Shown piece by piece: positions 1 through 5,409 of a stretch of DNA of 64,000 nucleotides (its first letter is position 1; the number at the start of each line of letters is the position of its first letter). Source of the stretch: an uncultured Tenacibaculum sp. (GTDB lineage: Bacteria; Bacteroidota; Bacteroidia; Flavobacteriales; Flavobacteriaceae); the NCBI RefSeq assembly GCF_947499065.1, contig NZ_CANMMT010000008.1, positions 1 to 64,000 on the forward strand. The letters are read 5' to 3'. The notes beneath the pieces are model-generated. The model was not told the DNA's origin. It saw nothing but the letters and a program-made list of their open reading frames with translations, and made no database searches. A program made the position numbers and the translations under genes.

Positions 1-281
1 AAGAGAGTAGAAAAGAATGGTTGTTATGGATGTTTAAAAGAGCAGGTAGAAAGAATGCGACAATAACTAAATATCAGCTTTGGCAACAACATAATAAACC
101 AATAGAGCTTTGGAGTAATAAGGTTATTAAACAAAAAATTGATTACATTCATAATAATCCAGTAGAAAATGGCTTTGTAGTAAAGCCAGAGGAATGGAAA
201 TATTCTAGTGCCAGAAACTTTGCAGGAGACTATACAATTTTAAATATAGATTCTACAGGTTTTATATCAGAGTTTAATTAA
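1..281 (+). CDS. REP-associated tyrosine transposase (RAYT), C-terminal part
   Basis: The gene is cut by the left window edge; the reading frame is open from base 3. The translated tail contains YIHNNPVENG and the ending YSSARNFAGD, the usual C-terminal signature of RAYT/Y1-type (IS200-like) transposases that act on REP hairpins. The HUH motif and catalytic tyrosine region would lie mostly upstream of the window. It resembles but is not identical to the second RAYT copy at 1131-1664, so the two are diverged paralogues rather than a recent duplication. A REP-like palindrome lies just downstream. Confidence 0.8.
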   Translation, partial: ESRKEWLLWMFKRAGRKNATITKYQLWQQHNKPIELWSNKVIKQKIDYIHNNPVENGFVVKPEEWKYSSARNFAGDYTILNIDSTGFISEFN

Positions 282-285
282 GTAA

Positions 286-462
286 AGATTAATCGTGTTT
301 ACCACTAGTCAGAGACTAGCGGTAGCGGGGGAAAAGGTAATTCACTATGTCAATCCAAATTCGGCCTTAAATGTTATGACTAAATTAGATGGGACATTTA
401 TAAGTGGTTGGAAATTAGGAGAAGAACAGTTGAAAAAAGTATTAACTAGAGGAAGCTTATAA
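286..462 (+). pseudogene. Orphan polymorphic-toxin C-terminal tail (colicin D-like)
   Basis: The frame is open from 286 to the stop at 460-462 and has no credible start codon. The last ~40 residues read VIHYVNPNSALNVM, then FISGWKL and EEQLKKVLTRGSL. From memory this 'H-Y-x-[ND]-P ... N-V-M ... FISGWKL ... QL' ending is characteristic of colicin D-type tRNase toxin domains at the tips of Rhs/contact-dependent toxins. Only the last part of such a domain is present, so the toxin is a fragment left by cassette displacement or deletion. A probable immunity gene starts 3 bases after its stop, the expected toxin-immunity order. The family call is from motif recall, not from a search. Confidence 0.55.
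301..323. repeat. Imperfect REP-like palindrome next to the RAYT tail
   Basis: Arm ACCACTAGTC, loop AGA, arm GACTAGCGGT: ten positions pair with one mismatch. It lies 19 bases after the RAYT stop, the usual place for a REP element of an IS200-like transposase. It overlaps the orphan toxin frame. Its stem sequence differs from the TGT-loop family further right. Confidence 0.5.
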
Positions 463-465
463 ATT

Positions 466-711
466 ATGGAAATAAATAAAGAAAAAAATAAAACTACTAT
501 TGAGTTTTCAAACAATGAACTTTTAGTGTTGTTTGATTGGTTAGTTGATTTTAACAAAAGAGATTATAATTTTAATTGTCAAGTAGCAGAGCAAAGACTA
601 TTATGGGATTTAGAAGCGTTATTAGAAAAACAAATTGTAGAGGCTTTTGATGATAATTATAGAAAACTATTAGATAAAGCTCGAAAAAAAATAGCCAATC
701 ATGAAATATGA
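466..711 (+). CDS. Probable immunity protein of a colicin D-like toxin
   Basis: An 81-aa acidic, predicted all-helical protein with no signal peptide or membrane segment. It contains FSNNELLVLFDWL and a central EQRLLWDLEALLEKQ stretch, which I associate with small immunity proteins encoded directly behind C-terminal toxin domains in Bacteroidota. It starts 3 bases after the stop of the toxin fragment, so it would neutralise a cytoplasmic nuclease. With the toxin reduced to a tail, this copy is either a leftover or an orphan immunity gene protecting against kin. The immunity role rests mainly on position and on recalled family resemblance. Confidence 0.55.
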   Translation: MEINKEKNKTTIEFSNNELLVLFDWLVDFNKRDYNFNCQVAEQRLLWDLEALLEKQIVEAFDDNYRKLLDKARKKIANHEI

Positions 712-745
712 GACCCTGCTCGCGCACGAAATGAAATTCCCGATA

Positions 746-766
746 GCGCGGAAATGTTTTCCGTGC
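746..766 (+). repeat. REP-like hairpin, copy 1
   Basis: Left arm GCGCGGAAA, loop TGT, right arm TTTCCGTGC. Nine pairs form with one G-T wobble. It is followed directly by CGAGTATGAGTAA, a trailer shared with copies 2 and 6. Confidence 0.7.
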
Positions 767-816
767 CGAGTATGAGTAACCCGATGGCGCGGATATAAAA
801 GTACACAAAAGTGCTA

Positions 817-837
817 GCACAGATTTGTAATCTGTGC
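817..837 (+). repeat. REP-like hairpin, copy 2
   Basis: Left arm GCACAGATT, loop TGT, right arm AATCTGTGC: a perfect 9-bp stem. The same trailer CGAGTATGAGTAA follows. The stem core differs from copy 1 (AGATT versus GGAAA), but both arms changed together, so pairing is kept. Confidence 0.7.
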
Positions 838-942
838 CGAGTATGAGTAAGTAAATAGAAATTAAATTATTAAAAATAAATAAAGCCACAGTAGTAATGT
901 TGTTGTTTTACATAGTCCTAACTCTATTGCTTGGATATGATA
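838..942 (+). repeat. Long direct repeat, copy A
   Basis: The segment runs from the REP trailer through TAAAGCCACAG, a TAGTCCTA stretch and TATTGCTTGGATATGATAG. It recurs with a few substitutions and a small insertion at 3057-3169. Both copies begin right after a REP hairpin; copy A also ends at one. Confidence 0.75.
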
Positions 943-963
943 GCGCAGATTTGCAATCTGTGC
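943..963 (+). repeat. REP-like hairpin, copy 3
   Basis: Left arm GCGCAGATT, loop TGC, right arm AATCTGTGC, with one G-T wobble. It directly follows the first copy of the long repeat. Confidence 0.65.
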
Positions 964-1130
964 AAACAAAGAGTAAGTAAGAATATTAAAAAGTTATGGT
1001 TTTTAACAGCAATGGAGCTGAAAATATTTCCGTACCAACTACTAGCTTGTAAGATAATATAAAACGGTTTAATAATATATAAAGACGTTTTTAATGCTTT
1101 TTTGTAGATTTAAAAAGAAATATAATGAGC

Positions 1131-1664
1131 ATGTCAACAAAATACAAAGCTTTAGATAATCAGTGTTATTTTATTACAATTACAGTTGTAGGATGAGTAG
1201 ATGTGTTTACAAGGCTTTCTCAGAAATATGTTATTACAGATGCTTTAAAATATTGTATGAAGAATAAAGGATTAGAGCTATATGGATATTGTTTAATGCA
1301 TAGCCATATACATTTGCTATGTAGAGCAACAGAAGTTAAGGTTTTACCTGATATTATTCGAGACTTTAAAAAATACACCTCAAAAAAGATTATAACAACT
1401 ATAAAAGAAGAAGCAGAGAGTAGAAGAGAATGGATGTTGTCTTATTTTAAAGAAGCTTGTAGTCATTTAAAACGTAAACAAGAATACAAAGTTTGGCAAG
1501 ATGGTTATCATGCCGAGGTTGTTTATTCGAATAGTTTTATAAAACAAAAATTAAAATATATTCATAACAATCCAGTAACTGATAAAATTGTAACGAATCC
1601 AGAAGAATATATTTTTAGTTCAGCCAGAAATTATGCAGATTTAGAAAGTGTAATTGATATATAG
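1131..1664 (+). pseudogene. RAYT transposase gene interrupted by one in-frame TGA
   Basis: Translation from ATG 1131 gives MSTKYKALDNQCYFITITVVG, then TGA at 1194-1196 (codon 22), then VDVFTRLSQKY without any frame change. RAYT proteins usually read VVGWVD-F at this point, so a TGG-to-TGA change of one base explains the stop. The rest is intact: the metal-binding HUH-type motif appears as HSHIHLL, and the C-terminus carries YIHNNPV and FSSARNYA. Restart at GTG 1203 would lose the first beta strand. The element is therefore probably inactive unless the stop is read through. Confidence 0.8.
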
Positions 1665-1717
1665 TTCTAAGAGAGGAGTTACTTTAGTTATAATTAGTAT
1701 ACTATTTTAAATTTTTT

Positions 1718-1736
1718 CACGGATTACAAATCCGCG
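1718..1736 (-). repeat. REP-like hairpin, copy 4 (inverted)
   Basis: Read on the minus strand it is CGCGGATT, loop TGT, AATCCGTG: eight pairs with one G-T wobble. It lies 54 bases past the RAYT pseudogene, in opposite orientation to the other copies, as in paired REP arrangements. Confidence 0.65.
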
Positions 1737-1739
1737 AGA

Positions 1740-1966
1740 TCGAATATTCATAATAATACAATTGGTATTAAAGTAGGAAAGATAAATCCAAATGCCAGTA
1801 TATAAGATTTAGCCAAAATAATTATGCAAAAATTAACGAATGGGGAAGATATAATAATAAATTAGTGAGCTCTAATAAAAAAGATGTGAATTCTAATTTT
1901 GTTAAAAGAAAAGGAATTTCAAAGAAAATTTATGGAGAAATAAAAAATGGGACAATTCAATTGTAG
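1740..1966 (+). pseudogene. Degenerate coding remnant, possible toxin tail
   Basis: Two overlapping frames look protein-like but are broken. One reads TIGIKVGKINPNASI, a stop near 1804, then DLAKIIMQKLTNGE. The other reads NEWGRYNNKLVSSN and ends GISKKIYGEIKNGTIQL at the stop 1964-1966. Neither has a start. A lipoprotein gene begins 16 bases after the last stop. By analogy with the tail at 286-462, I infer a decayed C-terminal cassette of a secreted toxin, but I do not recognise a family. Confidence 0.3.
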
Positions 1967-1982
1967 AAATATAAATTTCATT

Positions 1983-2348
1983 ATGAATAAAAGGTTTTAT
2001 TTAATTATAATTACTGTACTTTTAATATTATCATGCCAAAGTAGTTATAAAGAAAAAGATAAGGTTAAATACTACAGTTCAATCAAATCTGAAGTAGTGG
2101 ATACCTTGAAAGTTGATTCAGAAGATTTAATTACTAGATTAATAGTAAAAATAAAAGGTCATTCTAAAGGCAAGTTTAAGTTTTATTATGGACATAAACC
2201 TTATGACAAATTTCAAATAATAGAAATGAATGATGAAATTAACAAAATAATTAACTCTGATTGGTATGAACCAGAATGTGTAATAAAAATTATTCCAAAT
2301 TATGAGGTGAAAATAGATGGCTTATCTGTTGGGTTTAATTTTGAATAA
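1983..2348 (+). CDS. Small lipoprotein, unknown, possible immunity protein
   Basis: A 121-aa protein whose N-terminus is MNKRFYLIIITVLLILSCQSS, a signal peptide with lipobox LILSC and Gln at +2, so it should be an exported lipoprotein. Longer in-frame starts upstream (1947) would bury the signal peptide, so ATG 1983 is chosen. The mature part is Lys/Asp/Glu-rich with no motif I recognise. Its place directly behind a decayed toxin-like tail suggests an immunity role against a periplasm- or envelope-acting toxin; this is inference only. Confidence 0.5.
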   Translation: MNKRFYLIIITVLLILSCQSSYKEKDKVKYYSSIKSEVVDTLKVDSEDLITRLIVKIKGHSKGKFKFYYGHKPYDKFQIIEMNDEINKIINSDWYEPECVIKIIPNYEVKIDGLSVGFNFE

Positions 2349-2356
2349 ACTCGATA

Positions 2357-2377
2357 GCGCGGAAATGTTTTCCGTTC
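2357..2377 (+). repeat. REP-like hairpin, copy 5
   Basis: Left arm GCGCGGAAA, loop TGT, right arm TTTCCGTTC. It is almost identical to copy 1 but lacks the CGAGTATGAGTAA trailer. It lies 8 bases after the lipoprotein stop. Confidence 0.65.
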
Positions 2378-2447
2378 CGTTGGGGTAATGAAATATTGAA
2401 TCATTTACTAATTAGGGAATTATTTACCATTTTATTGATTTTAGCAT

Positions 2448-2455
2448 TACTTTTG
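2448..2455 (+). promoter_or_regulatory. Promoter -7 element of the toxin-antitoxin pair
   Basis: TACTTTTG matches the Bacteroidota -7 consensus TAnnTTTG and lies 37 bases before the antitoxin ATG. No clear -33 TTG at the usual distance stands out. Confidence 0.5.
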
Positions 2456-2457
2456 TT

Positions 2458-2471
2458 ATATTGTACAATAT
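2458..2471. promoter_or_regulatory. Perfect palindrome, likely autoregulatory operator
   Basis: ATATTGTACAATAT is a perfect 14-bp palindrome placed two bases after the -7 element and 20 bases before the antitoxin start. Antitoxins of ParDE/RelBE type commonly bind such a palindrome over their own promoter; the assignment here is by position. Confidence 0.5.
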
Positions 2472-2491
2472 GGTAATAAAATGATATAGAT

Positions 2492-2701
2492 ATGAGCACA
2501 TTAGAATTAAGACAAGAGATGCTGGATATGATTAAGAATGAAGATGATAGTTCTTTAAAAAATCTATATCAGCTTATTAAATCCTACAAACAGCAACGTC
2601 AATTAGATAAGATGATAGCTGAAGGAGAAGAAGATATTAAAGCAGGAAGATTACATAGTCAATCAGATGTTCAAAAAATGATTGAGAGTTGGGTGAAGTA
2701 A
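2492..2701 (+). CDS. Antitoxin of a RelE/ParE-type module
   Basis: A 69-aa protein with an N-terminal helical region (TLELRQEMLDMIKNED) and an extended acidic C-terminal half (AEGEEDIKAGRLHSQ), the layout of small Bacteroidota antitoxins whose C-terminus wraps the toxin. The gene overlaps the downstream toxin frame by 13 bases, the usual coupling. A palindrome and a -7 element lie just upstream, consistent with autorepression. The toxin partner carries an in-frame stop, so the antitoxin may now be an orphan. Confidence 0.7.
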   Translation: MSTLELRQEMLDMIKNEDDSSLKNLYQLIKSYKQQRQLDKMIAEGEEDIKAGRLHSQSDVQKMIESWVK

Positions 2702-3012
2702 TTAAACCAGTAGTTTGGACTACCAGAGCTACAAAGGACTTAAAAAAGGTTACTAAATTCAACTTGGAATTGTATGGAGTTGAAAAAGCTTTAGAAATAT
2801 CTACTAACCTTAGAAAATCTACAGAAATTTTAGAGAGTACTTCTATTGATGTGACTGAATATGGTCAGATTGATGAATAATTTTTACATCTTAAGCATGA
2901 GTACAGAAAGTTAATCAATAACCACTGTAAAATTACTTACAGAGTTGGTAAGAATAGTGTTTATATAGTTAGAGTATTTGATACTAGACAAAATCCAAGT
3001 AAAAATTTATAA
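2689..3012 (+). pseudogene. RelE/ParE-type toxin gene with an in-frame stop
   Basis: Translation from TTG 2689 gives VVWTTRATKDLKKVTKFNLE and ends TEYGQIDE at a TAA (2878-2880). The same frame then continues FLHLKHEYRKLI, KITYRVGKNSVYIVRVFDT and RQNPSKNL to the stop at 3010-3012. The KITYR...VYIVRVFDTRQNP ending is the conserved catalytic C-terminus of this plasmid-stabilisation/ParE family. One sense codon has therefore become TAA, and the truncated product lacks the active-site half. A sequencing error is the alternative. Confidence 0.75.
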
Positions 3013-3035
3013 TAAGAAAAAGATATCACCCGATT

Positions 3036-3056
3036 GCGCAGAAATGTTTTCCGTGC
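3036..3056 (+). repeat. REP-like hairpin, copy 6
   Basis: Left arm GCGCAGAAA, loop TGT, right arm TTTCCGTGC (one A-C mismatch and one wobble). The trailer CGAGTATGAGTAA follows, as in copies 1 and 2. Confidence 0.65.
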
Positions 3057-3169
3057 CGAGTATGAGTAAGTAAATAGAAATTAAATTTTAAAAATAAATA
3101 AAGCCACAGCAGTAATGTTGTGGTTTTGTTGTTTTATATAGTCCTAGCTCTATTGCTTGGATATGATAG
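3057..3169 (+). repeat. Long direct repeat, copy B
   Basis: This copy matches 838-942 nearly base for base but carries a small insertion within the TGTTGTGGTTTTG stretch and a few substitutions. It has no third hairpin at its end. Confidence 0.75.
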
Positions 3170-3330
3170 TCTCGTTCCCATGTTGTTGTAAAAGATAATT
3201 CTTCATAGTAAATTAAATAGTTAGAATGCAACAAGATAAGGTTTGGATTTATTCTTTCACATGAAATGAGTAACAGAGAAGGGGAAAGTATATGGAAAAG
3301 CTGACTTATTAAACAAAACTTTTATAAAAT

Positions 3331-3362
3331 AAAAAAACCTTAACAAATAAATGTTAAGGTTT
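3331..3362 (-). terminator. Intrinsic terminator of the tRNA transcript
   Basis: The stem AAACCTTAAC/GTTAAGGTTT encloses an 8-base loop. Read on the minus strand it is followed by a run of seven T. It lies 3 bases beyond the 3' end of the last tRNA-Leu. Confidence 0.75.
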
Positions 3363-3364
3363 AG

Positions 3365-3450
3365 TACTGAAGGCGGGACTTGAACCCGCACGGGCATTAC
3401 GGCCCATTGGATTTTAAGTCCAACGTGTCTACCAATTCCACCACTTCAGC
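3365..3450 (-). tRNA. tRNA-Leu (anticodon TAA), copy 1
   Basis: The 86-base cloverleaf has acceptor arm GCTGAAG/CTTCAGT, a long class II variable arm GGGC/GCCC, and TTC-loop GGTTCAAGTCC. The anticodon loop CTTAAAA gives UAA. No CCA is encoded. It is the most distal tRNA of the leftward cluster. Confidence 0.93.
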
Positions 3451-3489
3451 ATGGTATAATATATTTATTTTGACTACTTTTAAAATTAA

Positions 3490-3511
3490 GCCTCGCTAAT
3501 GAAAGCGAGGC
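3490..3511 (-). terminator. Hairpin between the two tRNA-Leu genes
   Basis: The stem GCCTCGCT/AGCGAGGC encloses a 6-base loop; read leftward it is followed by a short T-rich stretch. It may be a partial terminator or a processing site within the tRNA transcript. Confidence 0.5.
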
Positions 3512-3515
3512 TTAG

Positions 3516-3601
3516 TACTGAAGGCGGGACTTGAACCCGCACGAGCATTACGGCTCATTGGATTTTAAGTCCAACGTGTCTACCAATTCCACCACTTCAG
3601 C
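3516..3601 (-). tRNA. tRNA-Leu (anticodon TAA), copy 2
   Basis: It is identical in layout to copy 1 and differs only in the variable arm, where GGGC/GCCC becomes GAGC/GCTC, a paired change that keeps the stem. The anticodon is UAA. Confidence 0.93.
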
Positions 3602-3621
3602 ATAATCTCTTAAAAGGATTG

Positions 3622-3693
3622 AGCGAAAGACGGGATTTGAACCCGCGACCCTCACCTTGGCAAGGTGATGCTCTACCCCTGAGCTACTTTCGC
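3622..3693 (-). tRNA. tRNA-Gly (anticodon GCC)
   Basis: The 72-base cloverleaf has acceptor arm GCGAAAG/CTTTCGC, D-arm GCTCAGGGGTAGAGC, anticodon loop TTGCCAA and TTC-loop GGTTCAAATCC. It is the first gene of the leftward tRNA cluster. Confidence 0.93.
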
Positions 3694-3838
3694 GTAGTCA
3701 AAAATTATTTTAAAGAACTTGTGCATTGCTCCGAATGCGGGTGCAAATATAACACCATTTTTTGAATTACAAAGCAATTTTTTATTTTTTTTAAATTTAA
3801 TTACCAATAAATTTTATTGCGATTACATAAGAAAGAAA

Positions 3839-3846
3839 TATCTTTG
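3839..3846 (+). promoter_or_regulatory. Promoter -7 element of the ctaB operon
   Basis: TATCTTTG matches TAnnTTTG and lies 20 bases before the GTG start. A TTG about 20 bases upstream (within TTTATTGCG) could serve as the -33 element. Confidence 0.6.
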
Positions 3847-3866
3847 CAGAAATTTTAAAATAAGAA

Positions 3867-4769
3867 GTGAGCACCGTTTCATCTGTAAATACAAAAACCT
3901 CTTTAAAATCAGTCTTTAACGATTTTAAGCAATTAACAAAAGTTGGCTTATCGGTTAGTGTGGTATTCACATCTATTACAGGATATCTTTTAGGAGCAGA
4001 AAATATAAATTATACAACAATACTATTATTAGCTATTGGTGGGTACTTTATGGTAGGCGCATCAAATGCATTTAATCAAGTAATAGAAAAAGATATTGAC
4101 GCAGTAATGCAACGTACTAAAAACAGACCATTACCTGCAGGTAGAATGTCTGTAACAACAGCATTAATCATAGCAACAATATTTACAATAGCTGGAATAG
4201 CCATATTATATGCCATTAATCCTAAATGTGCATTATTTGGAGCAATTTCGATATTCTTATATACAAGTGCCTATACACCATTAAAAGCAGTAACTCCTTT
4301 AGCAGTTTTTGTAGGAGCAATCCCAGGAGCAATTCCTTTTATGTTAGGTTGGGTAGCAGCAACAGGAAATTTTGGAATAGAAGCAGGTTTTTTATTCATG
4401 ATCCAATTTTTCTGGCAATTTCCACATTTTTGGGCAATAGGTTGGTTACAATATGAAGAGTACAATAAAGCAGGGCTGCATATGCTACCTATGGACAAAA
4501 AAGACAAAGGAGCTATTGTACAAATTATATTCTATACTTGTGTAATGATATTAATGTCTATTGCACCAGTATTAAAGGTAACAGGAAACTTTTATATATA
4601 TCCAGTAACTGCTGTTATCATATTATTATTAGGAATGTTAATGTTGTATTATGCATTTCAATTATACAAAACAGAAAAAAACACTGATGCACGAAAATTA
4701 ATGTTAGCAAGTGTTTTTTATATTACAATAGTACCCATTATATATGTGGTAGATAAATTTTTACATTAA
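3867..4769 (+). CDS. ctaB: Protohaem IX farnesyltransferase (haem O synthase)
   Basis: A 300-aa polytopic membrane enzyme of the UbiA prenyltransferase family that converts haem B to haem O for haem-copper oxidases. The Asp-rich motif NQVIEKDIDAVM followed by RTKNRPLPAGR is the prenyl-diphosphate site, and YTPLKAVTPLAV follows in the next loop. Length and ~9 hydrophobic segments fit the family. GTG is chosen as start because a -7 promoter element lies 20 bases upstream. It overlaps the next gene as TAATG and leads the cytochrome oxidase assembly operon. Confidence 0.93.
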   Translation: MSTVSSVNTKTSLKSVFNDFKQLTKVGLSVSVVFTSITGYLLGAENINYTTILLLAIGGYFMVGASNAFNQVIEKDIDAVMQRTKNRPLPAGRMSVTTALIIATIFTIAGIAILYAINPKCALFGAISIFLYTSAYTPLKAVTPLAVFVGAIPGAIPFMLGWVAATGNFGIEAGFLFMIQFFWQFPHFWAIGWLQYEEYNKAGLHMLPMDKKDKGAIVQIIFYTCVMILMSIAPVLKVTGNFYIYPVTAVIILLLGMLMLYYAFQLYKTEKNTDARKLMLASVFYITIVPIIYVVDKFLH

Positions 4770-5353
4770 TGAGTGAACAAACTTTACAAGAAGAGTTAAG
4801 AGCAGGTAAAAGAAAATCAGCGAAACCAATGTTATGGATTTCAATGATTAGTATGGTAATGTTTTTTGCAGGACTTACAAGTGCGTATGTAATAAGTATG
4901 AATCGTGAAGATTGGGTTACTTTCGAATTACCACAAGCATTTTATGTAAGTACAGTATTAATAGTAATGAGTAGTATTACATTAATACTATCGCAAAAAT
5001 TTTTAAAAAAGGATAAAATTCAGGTGTCATTCATGCTATTATTAGCAACTTTAGTGCTAGGATTAGGTTTTGTATGGCAACAATATGTTGGATTTAACGA
5101 ATTAAAAGCTGTAGGATTGTATTTTACTGGACCAGAAAGTACAGTGTCTACATCTTTTATAATAGGGATAACATTTTTACATGTACTACATTTATTAGCG
5201 GGTGTAATTGTGTTATTAGTAGTAATTTATAATCATTTTAAAAAGAAATATTCATCGGCGGATATGCTTGGGTTTGAGTTAGGTGCAATCTTCTGGCATT
5301 TTGTAGATGTATTATGGATTTATCTATTTTTCTTTTTCTATTTCATAAGATGA
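4769..5353 (+). CDS. Cytochrome c oxidase subunit III-like protein (short form)
   Basis: A 194-aa membrane protein with five hydrophobic segments. It ends FWHFVDVLWIYLFFFFY, the HFVD-type signature of COX3-family subunits of haem-copper oxidases. It is shorter than classical subunit III (~260 aa) and resembles the five-helix form. Its ATG overlaps the ctaB stop, indicating translational coupling. A second, longer COX3 paralogue follows at 5410, so this oxidase either has two subunit III-type polypeptides or the two serve different complexes. Confidence 0.9.
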   Translation: MSEQTLQEELRAGKRKSAKPMLWISMISMVMFFAGLTSAYVISMNREDWVTFELPQAFYVSTVLIVMSSITLILSQKFLKKDKIQVSFMLLLATLVLGLGFVWQQYVGFNELKAVGLYFTGPESTVSTSFIIGITFLHVLHLLAGVIVLLVVIYNHFKKKYSSADMLGFELGAIFWHFVDVLWIYLFFFFYFIR

Positions 5354-5364
5354 TGAAAAATGCG

Positions 5365-5372
5365 TAATTTTG
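5365..5372 (+). promoter_or_regulatory. Possible internal promoter -7 element
   Basis: TAATTTTG matches TAnnTTTG and lies 38 bases before the second COX3 gene. It may allow separate expression of the downstream subunits. Confidence 0.45.
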
Positions 5373-5409
5373 GCGCACTGTTTTAACAAAAATTAACAAA
5401 AAGAGATTT

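Larger units (their letters stand above)
712..1130. other. Gene-free repeat cluster
   Basis: No convincing open frame is present on either strand. The stretch holds three TGT/TGC-loop REP hairpins (746-766, 817-837, 943-963), two copies of the trailing motif CGAGTATGAGTAA, and one copy of a ~105-bp segment that recurs at 3057-3169. Confidence 0.7.
3013..3330. other. Gene-free stretch with a REP hairpin and long repeat
   Basis: It contains REP copy 6 (3036-3056) and the second copy of the long repeat (3057-3169). The remaining ~160 bases up to the tRNA terminator show no frame, promoter or repeat that I can support. Confidence 0.6.

Noticed and set aside
712..1000. Tandem REP hairpins considered as a CRISPR array
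   Set aside because: The repeats are palindromes with differing stems and irregular spacing, there are no uniform spacers, and no cas gene is present.
3719..3919. 66-codon frame overlapping the ctaB start
   Set aside because: It spans the ctaB promoter and is in another frame to the well-supported prenyltransferase.
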